The notes beneath the pieces are model-generated. The model was not told where the DNA came from. It made no database searches and saw only the letters and a list, made by a program, of their open reading frames with translations. The position numbers were made by a program, and so were the translations under genes. From contig CAWHHZ010000022.1 in assembly GCA_963829355.1 (NCBI GenBank), positions 68,879 through 132,878 on the forward strand: a DNA stretch of 64,000 nt, written 5' to 3'. Shown here in pieces: positions 50,342-59,293 of this stretch. The stretch is from CAWHHZ01 sp963829355. Lineage in GTDB: Bacteria; Acidobacteriota; Thermoanaerobaculia; Gp7-AA8; JAHWKK01. How positions within the stretch are numbered: the first letter of the stretch is position 1; every line of letters begins with the position of its first letter.

Positions 50342-53299
50342 CTAGAACGTCTGCCCGATCCAGAACGACGTCTCTGTCGTGTCCGAGATCTTGTCCAGGT
50401 CCGTCCGCCGGGCGAAATCCCAATGTAGTTCCAGCCCGAGGAAACGGAAGCTCAGGCCCCATCCCACGGAAGCGAGTGCGTCGTCGAGCCTTCCATCGGT
50501 CCACGGCTCGAAATCATCTCCATCGAACCATGCGCCGCCGATGTCGAAGAACAGCGTTCCCCGGACGTCACGGATGTTGATCAGCGGCGTGGCGATGATG
50601 TCGATCAGTGGGAACCTGTACTCGAAATTGCCATAAAAGGCGCGATTCCCGACGATGCTCCGGAAGTCATATCCCCGAAGCGTGTTGAGGCCTCCGAAAT
50701 AGTAGAAGTTCGGCCGATTCCCATCGGAGTAGCCCGCGTAGACGCGCGCCGCCAGCAGAGACCTGGAGGTGACCTGGAGATACTGCCGGAAATCAGTCTC
50801 GAAATCGGCACTCAACGTCCCGCCGCCACTGAGGTCCGCCAGATACTGTCCGCTCACGTTATACCGTCTTCCCGAGACCGGTCCGAACGACTTGTATACG
50901 GTACTGTCACCAGTAAAGGTACTGAAGACGAAGGGGAAATCATCACTGAAGGAGAGCGTCGGAGTGGGATCTTCCCCTTCCGCGGGGAACGGGTTCCCCA
51001 GCGGAATGTCGATGTCCCTGTACATGTACCCGAGTCCGAACTCCACCCGCCGGTACCGGTCGAACGGGTAGCTGAGCAGGCCGAGAGCGCCCGTGACGCG
51101 ATACGCTCGGCGTCTCTGGAGTGACGGATCATCGAGTGACGCCGGATCGACGTAGAACGTCCTGTTGTCGAAGAGCCGCACTCCCCATGTCCAGCGGTCG
51201 CTCAGGTCCAGATAGAGAAAGTCGAAGTTCGAGAAGGTCGAGACTGAGTCGAGGCTCGCGATGAACCGTCTGTTGCCGAGCATGTCGCTCATCCGGATGA
51301 CGGAACGGGATACGAGAGTCTGATCCGAAGTCACACCACCGTTGACGCTGATGTCTTCGATGAAGAGTCTGAAGCGGTCTCCATCCTTGATCTCGTTCTC
51401 GTCGAGTGTGACTTCAACGGGGGGGAGAAACTCGAACCGTTCCTCACCGAGAAGTGGCTCTACCGGGATGTCGATCGTCTTCGTGACGCCGAGATTTTCA
51501 TCCGTTGGCGTCGAGTACAGATTCCACCGCCCCTTGTAGAAGCTGGAGAATACGAGGGTTTCCTTCCCTTCATCTCCGACGAACACGACAGGGGTGAAGG
51601 CGCCGCCGATCACATCGGTGTACTGGACGACATCCCCACTCTGGAGGTCGAGCGAATAGACATTGAATGATGCAAAGCTTTCAAGATCGGCAGCGGGCGT
51701 CTTCGTCTCGTCTTTCGATTCCTTGGCCGCCAGTTCCAGGAGACCTGCGGCAACGACTTCCTCGGCGCGCCCGGTAGGACGATCTGAGGAAAAGTAGATC
51801 CGGTCTCCTCCGGGCCCTACCCACGCATCGCGGTCATTCCATTCCCCCTGCGTCAATTGATAGCGCCTCGAGGGATCGCTCAGATCCAGCCGGAAGAGCT
51901 TTGCGAAACCGTCGACGACTGAGGAGTAATAGAGCCATCGACCGTCCGGAGAGTACACGGGAGCGGCATCGAAAAATGCGTCATCGGTAAGATTCGTGAC
52001 CTCCTTCGTATCGAGGTGATACGTGAAGATGTCTGCCTGATTTCCTCGGAAGCCGTGGAAGGCGACGGTGCGGCCATCCGGAGAGAATGCAGGATTCAAC
52101 TGCTGCTCGACATCCATCCGCTCGGAGACCTCGATCTCGCCGCTCAAGGCATTGACGATCATGAGATAACGACCGCGCTCCCTCTTTACAAAGAACGCAA
52201 TGCGGTCTCCCTCCGGAGCAAAAGCGATGTCTCTCCCCATCACCGGTCCGGTCGTGGCAAACTGGGCAATCACGTACTCATACTTGTCGGGATAGCCCTT
52301 CGAGAGGTTCCGGAAGAGCTTCCGCTCAGGAACGTTGAAGAGCGCGACATCCACGTCTTCCTTGTAGGTCGTGATCGAAGCGAGAAGATCTCCCGAAGGA
52401 GCCGGGACCGGGGACATCTCCTGGCTCCTCGTTCCCTCCCGGACCCGAAAGCGTTTCCCGTACTCGGTCGGCTCCCCCTTCGTGATGAGGGCAGGCAGGT
52501 ACTGCTTCCGCAACCATGTCCTGAACTGGGTGTCGAACTCTTCCACCGAAAGATCAAATGTCCGACGCAAAGGGCGCTCAATCGAGCCTCCGAGCGAATT
52601 CCGATACTCGTAGATGAAGTCCCGAACACCCTCCATCCCCCACTTGTCCGCCATGAACCGGAAGACGGCATGCCCGAACCGGTAGGCGAAAAACCCACCG
52701 AAGCCCTGGTTGATCGAAGGAAGCGTGTCATTGACGACCGCATCACGAAGGACCATGAGATCGGTCGTGTCCTCGTCCTCCGCCATGAACGATGCGAGTC
52801 CCTCCATCAGCCACGTGGGAGGATTCGCGCGCATCTCACGCCGGATGCTTCCCTGATAGATGATCTCGTACTCGAAGATATGGGTGAGCTCGTGCTTGAG
52901 CAGTGCGTAAAGCTTTTCGTCCGGCAGATCGATCGGGAGAACCATCCGGTTCTTTCCCGGTTCTGCAAACGCGCCCACTCCTTCCGGAATGAACATCAGG
53001 ATGACATTGGTCTGCTCGAAGGCCGAGTGGGTCTGATAGTAGATCAGAGGTATACGGTCGGTGACCTGAAAGTCGAACTTTCGCGAAATCTCGTCGTAGG
53101 CACTCTCCGCGAGATTCACGACCTTCTGCAGAGATTCACGCTCCTCCTCGTAAAAATAGACGTCGAAGTGCGTGGAGCTGTAAGTCTTCCAGTCGAACTC
53201 GTCGTAGACGATCTTGTTCTTGCCGAATGCCCAGGCAGGGCTCGAGCTCGAAAGCAGGGCTGCTGTGACCACAAACAGGAGCGCGATTGAACGCTTCAC
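50342..53299 (-). CDS. MA-clan zinc peptidase / TolB-like propeller / BamA-like barrel fusion
   Basis: 985 residues from GTG 53299 (GGAGG five bases upstream; ATG 53332 overlapping the previous stop is an alternative). Signal peptide MKRSIALLFVVTAALLSSSS. Residues about 35-270 form an MA-type peptidase with KHELTHIFEYEIIYQ (HExxH) and the downstream Glu in WLMEGLASFMAED. Residues about 290-600 contain WD40-like/TolB repeats (NPAFSPDGRTVAFHGFRGNQ, APVYSPDGRWLYYSS). The last ~350 residues are an Omp85-type barrel: NFYYFGGLNTLRGYDFRSIV, AFYGNFEYRFPLIDI, GTLFFDIGGAWFDGD, ending WIGQTF. It is probably an outer-membrane protein with a periplasmic protease-propeller arm. It ends the three-gene operon with 53332 and 54018. 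Confidence 0.9.
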   Translation of the reverse strand: MKRSIALLFVVTAALLSSSSPAWAFGKNKIVYDEFDWKTYSSTHFDVYFYEEERESLQKVVNLAESAYDEISRKFDFQVTDRIPLIYYQTHSAFEQTNVILMFIPEGVGAFAEPGKNRMVLPIDLPDEKLYALLKHELTHIFEYEIIYQGSIRREMRANPPTWLMEGLASFMAEDEDTTDLMVLRDAVVNDTLPSINQGFGGFFAYRFGHAVFRFMADKWGMEGVRDFIYEYRNSLGGSIERPLRRTFDLSVEEFDTQFRTWLRKQYLPALITKGEPTEYGKRFRVREGTRSQEMSPVPAPSGDLLASITTYKEDVDVALFNVPERKLFRNLSKGYPDKYEYVIAQFATTGPVMGRDIAFAPEGDRIAFFVKRERGRYLMIVNALSGEIEVSERMDVEQQLNPAFSPDGRTVAFHGFRGNQADIFTYHLDTKEVTNLTDDAFFDAAPVYSPDGRWLYYSSVVDGFAKLFRLDLSDPSRRYQLTQGEWNDRDAWVGPGGDRIYFSSDRPTGRAEEVVAAGLLELAAKESKDETKTPAADLESFASFNVYSLDLQSGDVVQYTDVIGGAFTPVVFVGDEGKETLVFSSFYKGRWNLYSTPTDENLGVTKTIDIPVEPLLGEERFEFLPPVEVTLDENEIKDGDRFRLFIEDISVNGGVTSDQTLVSRSVIRMSDMLGNRRFIASLDSVSTFSNFDFLYLDLSDRWTWGVRLFDNRTFYVDPASLDDPSLQRRRAYRVTGALGLLSYPFDRYRRVEFGLGYMYRDIDIPLGNPFPAEGEDPTPTLSFSDDFPFVFSTFTGDSTVYKSFGPVSGRRYNVSGQYLADLSGGGTLSADFETDFRQYLQVTSRSLLAARVYAGYSDGNRPNFYYFGGLNTLRGYDFRSIVGNRAFYGNFEYRFPLIDIIATPLINIRDVRGTLFFDIGGAWFDGDDFEPWTDGRLDDALASVGWGLSFRFLGLELHWDFARRTDLDKISDTTETSFWIGQTF

Positions 53300-53331
53300 T
53301 CCGGCCTCCATTCTCGCGACACTCGCGACCA

Positions 53332-54021
53332 TCAGGGCGTGAACAGGTATCGGGTGGACTCGGTTTCCTGAGAGGCGAAAATTCCGAGCAACTGAGTTTC
53401 CAGTGACCTCAGATTCTCGAAGAGCCCCAGAATCTCATCGAAGTCCCGCTGGGCGAACTGCTTGAAATCCCGGTAGTTTTCCTCGACGAGCTTCTCGCCG
53501 GTCTCGGCATCGAAAACGAGCACCACGATATCGAAGACGAATCCGGTCGTCTCGACCAGGACCTGACGATAGTAGGTCCTGCCATCCAGAGGAGAGACAT
53601 ATTCTTCCGTGCGGTAGCCGACCTTGTCCTCGACGTCGAAATCAATGACACCCGACATCACCAGATCGACACCGTAGCGGCGACCCAGATCCCGCCAATA
53701 GCCCTGATCGGCGACGAGCGCTTCCACATCGATCCCAGGCAGACGGGTGTCACTGATGACCGTGACCGTCGAGTCAGTCTCCTTCGCGATCTCCTTGCTG
53801 AGATAGCGCTGGAATTCCGCCTGAATGTCGACTCTCGACGACCGGCCCTCTTCGTCCTCGGCGTCGCTCACGATGACGAAGGGTGCGATGCCGAGGTGAT
53901 GCTCGTCGTTCAGTTCCAGAATCGGGGAGAGAGGAAGCGTCAGCTTGATCTCAGTCACCTGTGCCGTCACCGATCCGGCCAGAAACAATAGAGACAGAAA
54001 AGACACGACCTGACGGGTCAT
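53332..54021 (-). CDS. hypothetical secreted protein with CsgG-like features
   Basis: 229 residues. Signal peptide MTRQVVSFLSLLFLAGSVTA. The mature part has LGIAPFVIVSDAEDEEGR, VDIQAEFQRYLSKEI, YWRDLGRRYGVDLVMSGVID and VFDIVVLVFDAETGEKLVEE, an alternating pattern like the alpha/beta domain of CsgG/GNA1162-type envelope proteins. That relationship is tentative. Its ends overlap both neighbours (ATGA with the TPR lipoprotein, TGATG region with the barrel gene), so the three are co-translated. Confidence 0.75.
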   Translation of the reverse strand: MTRQVVSFLSLLFLAGSVTAQVTEIKLTLPLSPILELNDEHHLGIAPFVIVSDAEDEEGRSSRVDIQAEFQRYLSKEIAKETDSTVTVISDTRLPGIDVEALVADQGYWRDLGRRYGVDLVMSGVIDFDVEDKVGYRTEEYVSPLDGRTYYRQVLVETTGFVFDIVVLVFDAETGEKLVEENYRDFKQFAQRDFDEILGLFENLRSLETQLLGIFASQETESTRYLFTP

Positions 54022-54539
54022 CGCGACATCTCCTCTCGGTCGCCCTCGGGCTCGACCGGCTTCTGCCCCTGCGAGTCGTCCTCTCCCTCTTCCACGGGAG
54101 CAGCGGGATCCGCCTCCGGTTGTTCCTCGGTCGCAGTCTCATCTCCGGGACTGACCGTGGCGGACTTCTTCTCGCTCTCGGCGATCTCGGAGCTCCGCGA
54201 CTCCTTCTTCGAGTAAAACTCGACGAAACGGGAGTAGTTTCGCTGGACGTACTGATTCGATCGATCGATCTGCAGAGCGCGGAGATACGCTTCGCGAGCT
54301 TTCTCGAATTCCCCGATCCCTTCGTACGCGACAGCCAGATTGTTGTAGGCCATCGGATCGTCCGGGTTCATTTCGACGGCGCGAAGAAAACGAAATTGAG
54401 CTTCGCGCCACAGATCCATCCTGGCGGCCTGAACGCCAAATCTGAGCTGCCCCCTCGCCGTCGACAGATCCACTCCACTGCGGCAGGCAGCAGTCGAGAG
54501 GAGTAAGACCACGGCTGTCACCAGAACTGTACGCCTCAT
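54018..54539 (-). CDS. TPR-containing lipoprotein
   Basis: 173 residues from ATG 54539 (GGAGGAG upstream). Signal MRRTVLVTAVVLLLSTAACR with a lipobox Cys. Two TPR repeats follow (WREAQFRFLRAVEMNPDDPM, AYNNLAVAYEGIGEFEKARE, AYLRALQIDRSN), then a charged Glu/Lys-rich C-terminal tail (residues about 110-173). The acidic tail has no recognised fold. It heads the operon with the CsgG-like protein and the protease/propeller/barrel protein, where it may act as an assembly partner. Confidence 0.85.
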   Translation of the reverse strand: MRRTVLVTAVVLLLSTAACRSGVDLSTARGQLRFGVQAARMDLWREAQFRFLRAVEMNPDDPMAYNNLAVAYEGIGEFEKAREAYLRALQIDRSNQYVQRNYSRFVEFYSKKESRSSEIAESEKKSATVSPGDETATEEQPEADPAAPVEEGEDDSQGQKPVEPEGDREEMSR

Positions 54540-54684
54540 CAACTCTCCTCCCACTCCCCACGGAGACCTGGACCGGACGGCCGGATGCGCGCTTGAGTCC
54601 ACCGAGGAAGTCGAATTATAATGACCGTCTTCACACGCTGCAAAACAGTCCCACTCACGGACTTCTCCCTGCGCCTTACTGCGC

Positions 54685-55773
54685 TTGAAAAACCAACGGT
54701 CACGCGATCTCAACATCGCATTCTGCCTTCTCGACTTTCTTACGCCGGCCCGTCTCCGGGTGTTGCGGGAACGCTTCGACCCGATCGATTCGATCACCGC
54801 CGAAGACGCCCACGAGATTTCGGTTCTACTGAGAGTAACCGAGGACAGGGGCAGACTCGTCAGCAATCCGTTACAAGTTCCCGATATTGTCGACACAGTT
54901 AGCCGGCTCCGGAGCGAGGCAATCACGATCGATGATCCCGAGTATCCGATGCTTCTGCGGGAAATCCCCGATCCTCCGGCCGCGCTTTTCTACCGTGGTG
55001 AGATCAAAGCGCTCGAGTGTCCGACCGTCGCCATTGTCGGGTCGCGACGAGCGTCCCGGTACGGACTCGCGGTGGCGGAACGGCTCGGAGCGGAGCTCGC
55101 GGCCCGGGGCGTGACGGTCGTATCCGGTCTGGCGCGCGGCATCGATCAGGCCGCCCATGAAGGAGCTCTTCGCTCGGGAGGCAGGACGATCGGCGTTCTC
55201 GGTACCGGCATCGACGTCGATTACCCGCGAGGGAGCCGTCCACTGCGATCACGAATGATGACCGACGGACTGCTGATCACCGAGTATCCTCATGGCACAC
55301 CACCCCGACCGGCCAATTTTCCAGTCCGAAACCGCATCATCTCCGGAATCTCGCTCGGGGTGATCGTCGTGGAGGCTACCGACCGCAGCGGCTCCCTCAT
55401 CACCGCCAGAACTGCTGCGGAACAGAACAGGGAGGTCTTCGCCGTACCCGGGTCAATCTTCGGCGCGGCGTCTGAAGGACCGCACCGGCTGATCCAGTAC
55501 GGTGCCAAGCTCGTCCACGACGTAGTGGACGTGCTCGAGGAGCTTGATGCCGGTCTTCCCGCGGAACAAACTGAGCCTCGGCCAGCTCCGAGGCCGAAGG
55601 GGCTCGCCGGTCAGGTCCTCGATCAGATGGCGATCGACGAAGCGCGCCACGTCGACCTGATTGCAAACCGGCTCGACGTGAGCATGACTGCTCTCAGCGC
55701 GGCCCTGCTGGAGCTCGAGATGGACGGTTTGATCCGTCCCGCTCCCGGAGGAGCCTGGGTGAAGACCCCGTGA
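54685..55773 (+). CDS. dprA: DNA-processing protein DprA
   Basis: 362 residues. A helical N-terminal domain precedes the Rossmann-like DprA core: ITIDDPEYPMLLREIPDPPA, VAIVGSRRASRYGLAVAERL, GVTVVSGLARGIDQAAHEGA, GTGIDVDYP, GTPPRPANFPVRNRIISGIS, and a C-terminal winged-helix-like region (DVSMTALSAALLELEMDGLI). DprA loads RecA on incoming single-stranded DNA in natural transformation. The start TTG 54685 has no strong ribosome site and is uncertain. Confidence 0.95.
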   Translation: MKNQRSRDLNIAFCLLDFLTPARLRVLRERFDPIDSITAEDAHEISVLLRVTEDRGRLVSNPLQVPDIVDTVSRLRSEAITIDDPEYPMLLREIPDPPAALFYRGEIKALECPTVAIVGSRRASRYGLAVAERLGAELAARGVTVVSGLARGIDQAAHEGALRSGGRTIGVLGTGIDVDYPRGSRPLRSRMMTDGLLITEYPHGTPPRPANFPVRNRIISGISLGVIVVEATDRSGSLITARTAAEQNREVFAVPGSIFGAASEGPHRLIQYGAKLVHDVVDVLEELDAGLPAEQTEPRPAPRPKGLAGQVLDQMAIDEARHVDLIANRLDVSMTALSAALLELEMDGLIRPAPGGAWVKTP

Positions 55774-55775
55774 TT

Positions 55776-56084
55776 TCAGAAACCGACGGTGGTGTGATCT
55801 TCGTCGCTCGAGGCTTTTCGCCGCGCGATCTCGATGGCAATCGCGAGCGGAATGCCGATCTGGATCATTCGCAACAGCGCCTTCGGAACGCCGAGCCCGA
55901 GGACGAGACCCGCCACGGCACCCGCGGCGGAGAGCTGCAGCGCATGCTCCTTTGCCATCGACTTGAAGTCCAGACCGTCCTTGACGCGGCGGTCGAGCTC
56001 GTCGATCGTGTCACCTACCCGCTCGCGTGCGCGTTCAATCGCCAGTTCAATATGTGCCTTTTCGTGTTCGTGGTCGAGACTCAT
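55776..56084 (-). CDS. DUF3618-like small membrane-associated protein
   Basis: 102 residues from ATG 56084. The N-terminal half is a charged amphipathic helix (IELAIERARERVGDTIDELD) and the second half has a Gly/Ala/Val-rich segment, AAGAVAGLVLGLGVPKALL. The motif pattern of repeated Arg-Glu helices then a membrane helix is that of DUF3618/YqjD-like proteins. Function is unknown. It starts in the stop of the holin-like gene (ATGA), and its end nearly touches the end of dprA. Confidence 0.72.
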   Translation of the reverse strand: MSLDHEHEKAHIELAIERARERVGDTIDELDRRVKDGLDFKSMAKEHALQLSAAGAVAGLVLGLGVPKALLRMIQIGIPLAIAIEIARRKASSDEDHTTVGF

Positions 56085-56476
56085 CGTCTGGTTCTCACTC
56101 CCTTGAGGGTCTGGATGTCTGCTTTGACGTTTTCGATCGTGGCCTCCGGCTTCATCTCGAGATTCTGCATTCTGTTCCTGCCGAGAAACACGAAAAGTCC
56201 CGCGATCAACAACATCAGGACGGCGATGATCAGCGTTGCGGCCCACGCAGGCAGCCACAGCGCGAGAACGAGAATGGCGACGACGACGAGAAGGACCGAC
56301 GCTCCCATCGCGCAACAAGCTGCCAGCAGAAAGAAGACCCCGCCGATACCGAGGCGCGTCACGGACCTCTTCATCTCCAGTTTCGCAAGTGCGATCTCGC
56401 TGCGAACGAGCGTGGAGAGATCCTGGGTCAGTTCCTTGAAGAGGGTACCGAGGCTGCGCTCATTGGATTCGTTCAT
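56081..56476 (-). CDS. phage-holin-like (PF07332) membrane protein
   Basis: 131 residues from ATG 56476. SLGTLFKELTQDLSTLVRSE and IALAKLEMKRSVTRLGIG form the conserved helical N-terminus. Two membrane helices follow (GVFFLLAACCAMGASVLLVV and AWAATLIIAVLMLLIAGLFV). Despite the family name, such chromosomal genes with a DUF3618 partner are common and are not phage lysis genes. It is the first of the two-gene operon with 55776. Confidence 0.85.
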   Translation of the reverse strand: MNESNERSLGTLFKELTQDLSTLVRSEIALAKLEMKRSVTRLGIGGVFFLLAACCAMGASVLLVVVAILVLALWLPAWAATLIIAVLMLLIAGLFVFLGRNRMQNLEMKPEATIENVKADIQTLKGVRTRR

Positions 56477-56540
56477 CACCATCAGAAATCGAGCAAGACC
56501 GGCGCCAGCCGTGTCCGCGCGCGTATTGTAGTGCACTCGA

Positions 56541-56663
56541 GGGTTCAAGGGCTCGAGGGTTCAAGAGTTCAGGGGTTCAGGGTCAGAGGTTCAGAAGTTT
56601 AGAGGTTCAAGTTTAGAGGTTCAGAGAACTCTTGAACCTCTGAACTTCTGAACCCTTGAACCC
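56541..56663. repeat. GGTTCA-type tandem repeats folding into a long hairpin
   Basis: The segment is built of variants of AGAGGTTCA and GGGTTCAAG. Two arms are inverted: 56584-56611 pairs with 56631-56658 at about 26 of 28 positions, with a 19-base loop. Outside these, GGGTTCAAGGG (56541-56551) pairs with CCCTTGAACCC (56653-56663). It lies between the two small-envelope genes and the end of the ABC permease gene and may terminate the permease operon. Confidence 0.85.
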
Positions 56664-56675
56664 TTCGAACCCGCC

Positions 56676-57524
56676 TCAATCCATCAGCTTCCGGTACTTC
56701 GGGTCGAGCGCGTCGATCAGTCCGTCTCCGAGGAAGTTGAGTCCCATCACGGCAAGCATGATCGCGACTCCGGATGCGAGAGCGAGGTGGTCGGCCAGCC
56801 CGATGTACTGCCGTCCCTCATTGAGCATGGCCCCCCAGCTCGGCGTCGGAGGCTGGACGCCCAGGCCCAGGAACGAGAGCGCCGCCTCGGCGAGGATTGC
56901 GCCCGCAAGCCCCAGCGTCGCCATGACGATCACGGGATTGATCACGTTCGGGAGGACGTGAAAGAGAATGACCCGCGGAGATCGCGCGCCGAGCGCTTCG
57001 ACGGCCGTGACGAACTCCATTTCCTTGACTTTCAGCACCTGCCCTCGGACGAGCCGCGCATAGCCCACCCAGCCGATCACCGATAGCGCAAAGATGACGT
57101 TGTTGAGGTTAGGCCCCAGAACGGCGACCAGAGCGATCGCGAGCAGAATCCCGGGAAACGCGAGAAGCATGTCCGAGATCCGCATGATGATCGTGTCGAC
57201 GAATCCGCCGAGGTAGCCCGCGACCGCTCCGAGGCTGATTCCGATTACCGAAGAGATCAGGACGACACTGAGCCCGACGCGAAGGGACACCCGCGATCCG
57301 TAAACGAGCCGGGAGAGGACGTCCCTCCCCAGATTGTCCAGCCCCAGCGGATGCTGAGCCGAAGGGCCGTCGAGTCGATGACCCGTATCCTGCGCCGCAG
57401 GATCGTGCGGTGCAAGGAGCGGAGCCGCAATTGCGATCGTGATGATCAGAGTCGTCAGCACGACTCCGATCGTCAGTGCGAAGTTGCCACGGAACGCCTT
57501 GCGGATGGTGGTCAGTCTGCTCAT
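56676..57524 (-). CDS. dppC: dipeptide/oligopeptide ABC transporter permease, DppC type
   Basis: 282 residues with six membrane helices. An N-terminal OppC_N segment (GNFALTIGVVLTTLIITIA) is followed by HPLGLDNLGRDVLSRLVYGS, typical of DppC. The inner-membrane coupling loop EALGARSPRVILFHVLPNVI contains the EAA motif. The C-terminus has PSWGAMLNEGRQYIG. Its ATG overlaps the dppB stop by one base. No periplasmic binding protein or ATPase is in the window, so the substrate (peptide, nickel or other) is unknown. Confidence 0.93.
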   Translation of the reverse strand: MSRLTTIRKAFRGNFALTIGVVLTTLIITIAIAAPLLAPHDPAAQDTGHRLDGPSAQHPLGLDNLGRDVLSRLVYGSRVSLRVGLSVVLISSVIGISLGAVAGYLGGFVDTIIMRISDMLLAFPGILLAIALVAVLGPNLNNVIFALSVIGWVGYARLVRGQVLKVKEMEFVTAVEALGARSPRVILFHVLPNVINPVIVMATLGLAGAILAEAALSFLGLGVQPPTPSWGAMLNEGRQYIGLADHLALASGVAIMLAVMGLNFLGDGLIDALDPKYRKLMD

Positions 57525-58447
57525 CAGTCGTATTGGATCCTCGGGTCAACGTACGAATAGATGATGTCGGTCAGCAGATTCACGAGGATGTAGGTCAGGG
57601 CAATGATGAGAATGATTCCCTGGAGCTGCGGGTAGTCACGGCGTGTGATCGACTGGATCAGCAGACGCCCGAGACCGGGATAGGCAAAGATCTGCTCAGT
57701 GATGATCGCCCCTGTCAGCAGCGCTCCGAATTGAAGCCCCACAATCGTGATGACCGGGATCAACGCGTTTCTGAGGGCGTGCTTGAAGATGGCAGCGCGC
57801 CGGCTCAACCCCTTGGAGAGGGCGGTCGTGACGTAGAGCTGACCGAGCTCCTCGGAAAGACTGATACGGATCATACGGGTCAGAATTGCGGCGAGTGAGA
57901 GCCCCATCGTCAAGGACGGTAGAACCAGCGACCGCAGCCCCTCTTCCCGACCGGACACCGGAAACCAGTCCAGATAGATCGCAAACGCCATGATGAGGAG
58001 AGGACCGAACCAGAAGTTCGGCATCGAGACGCCGATCAGCGCGAAAAAGCGGGCGACATTGTCGATCAATGAATTTCTGTAGACGCCTGATGCGATACCG
58101 AGTGGAAACGCGACGAGCAGCGCGACGACCATTCCGCCGAATGCCAGCTGCAGCGTCGCTCCGTAGCGCGCCAGGATCTCCTGCATGACCGGCTCGCCCG
58201 TGTGAAACGATTCTCCGAGATCTCCCGTAACCAGACCGCCGAGATAGTCCACGTACTGATCCCAGACCGGGCGATTCAGCCCCAACTGCTCGCGGATCTT
58301 TTCGACATCCTCCGGCCGCGCGTTCTCGCCCGCGATCTGAATCGCGGGATCACCCGGGATCAGGTGAATCAGCGCGAACACCAGGGTGAGGATGCCCAGC
58401 GTTATCGGAATGATCTGGATCAGTCTTCGGATCAGGTACTGAGTCAT
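57524..58447 (-). CDS. dppB: dipeptide/oligopeptide ABC transporter permease, DppB type
   Basis: 307 residues. MTQYLIRRLIQIIPITLGIL and the periplasmic signature LIHLIPGDPAIQIAG are typical DppB. The EAA loop TTALSKGLSRRAAIFKHALR is present, followed by FAYPGLGRLLIQSITRRDYP. It overlaps the upstream cobalamin-binding-like gene by four bases (ATGA) and leads directly into dppC, so the three genes probably form one transcript. Confidence 0.93.
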   Translation of the reverse strand: MTQYLIRRLIQIIPITLGILTLVFALIHLIPGDPAIQIAGENARPEDVEKIREQLGLNRPVWDQYVDYLGGLVTGDLGESFHTGEPVMQEILARYGATLQLAFGGMVVALLVAFPLGIASGVYRNSLIDNVARFFALIGVSMPNFWFGPLLIMAFAIYLDWFPVSGREEGLRSLVLPSLTMGLSLAAILTRMIRISLSEELGQLYVTTALSKGLSRRAAIFKHALRNALIPVITIVGLQFGALLTGAIITEQIFAYPGLGRLLIQSITRRDYPQLQGIILIIALTYILVNLLTDIIYSYVDPRIQYD

Positions 58448-59293
58448 GCTTGTCCTTTGGTGCGACGCGACTCAGCCAGTGCAACTTCCTCGCCGGGCCG
58501 GGGAAAGGCATTCAGCACCTTCAACAGGTATTCGATTCCCGCCAGCGTTCGCGTGCCGTGCCATGTGAACAGATGACCCGGAAAGGGCCCGACCACTCCG
58601 CTGAAACCAGCCCTGTTCGAGATCGATGCGGTCGGTCTCGGCGAACTCGTATGGCTCGTCGGGCAGGAAGACGACATCAGGAGCAAGCGAGCGGAGCTCC
58701 TCGATCTCGACCCGCGGGTACCGTTCCCGCTCGGACAGCACATTTCGTCCACCCGCTGTGCTGACCAGGTCGGAGACATAAGTATCTCCTCCGCACCACA
58801 TCCAGGGATCCTTCCAGATGGCACAGGCAAAGCTGAAGTCGAGCCCGCTCGATTCTGCAAGACGAGTCGCCGACCCGATGCCACCGTTCCACTCGCGTGC
58901 ACGACGACGCACGTCGTGGATCACCCCGAGCTGCTCGATGAGTGCCTGGACATCCTTCACGGTCGACGGTTCCGTTGCGAAGACCGGCGCGAACTCGCCG
59001 ATCGCCTCCGCATGCCGCCGCAAATTCTCCTCCACGTTCACGTAGACGAGATCGGGACGAAGAGCTCTCACTCTCTCGATGTCCGGCTTTTTCGTACCCC
59101 CGAGTCGTACTGTAGCCGGGGGGATATCTGGAAAGATGCAGTAGTCGGTCACACCGACGATTCTTTCGCCGAGACCGAGGTCGAAGAGGGTCTCTGTGAG
59201 TGACGGAACGAGCGAGACGATCCTCGAGGGTGGCTCGACGAAGGTGTGCTGCCGCCCCAGAACATCCTCGATGACCACTCTGCTGTCGTGCAA
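58444..59293 (-). CDS. cobalamin-binding (BtuF-like) protein, one frameshift near the C-terminus
   Basis: Starts at TTG 59293 with GGAGG six bases upstream. No signal peptide is seen. The periplasmic-binding fold of BtuF/FecCD partners is indicated by RIVSLVPSLTETLFDLGLGE, IVGVTDYCIFP, RVRALRPDLVYVN and an AIWKDPWMWCGGDTYVSDLV stretch. The main frame stops at 58472, but removing one G from the CAGGGCT at about 58616 restores AGFSGVVGPFPGHLFTWHGT and IEYLLKVLNAFPRPGEE, ending at 58444 with an ATGA overlap with dppB. The repaired length is 282 residues. Signal-less COG0614 proteins of this type are common and their ligand is unproven. Confidence 0.82.

Noticed and set aside
50219..50428. Plus-strand frame with a seven-residue peptide repeat
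   Set aside because: A simple consequence of the CATCGTT heptamers and antisense of the barrel gene end.
56081..56476. Prophage remnant indicated by a holin-family gene
   Set aside because: The holin-like family is a common chromosomal membrane protein paired with DUF3618; no other phage gene is present.
56541..56663. CRISPR array
   Set aside because: Units are 8-10 bases, degenerate and contiguous; there are no spacers and no cas genes.
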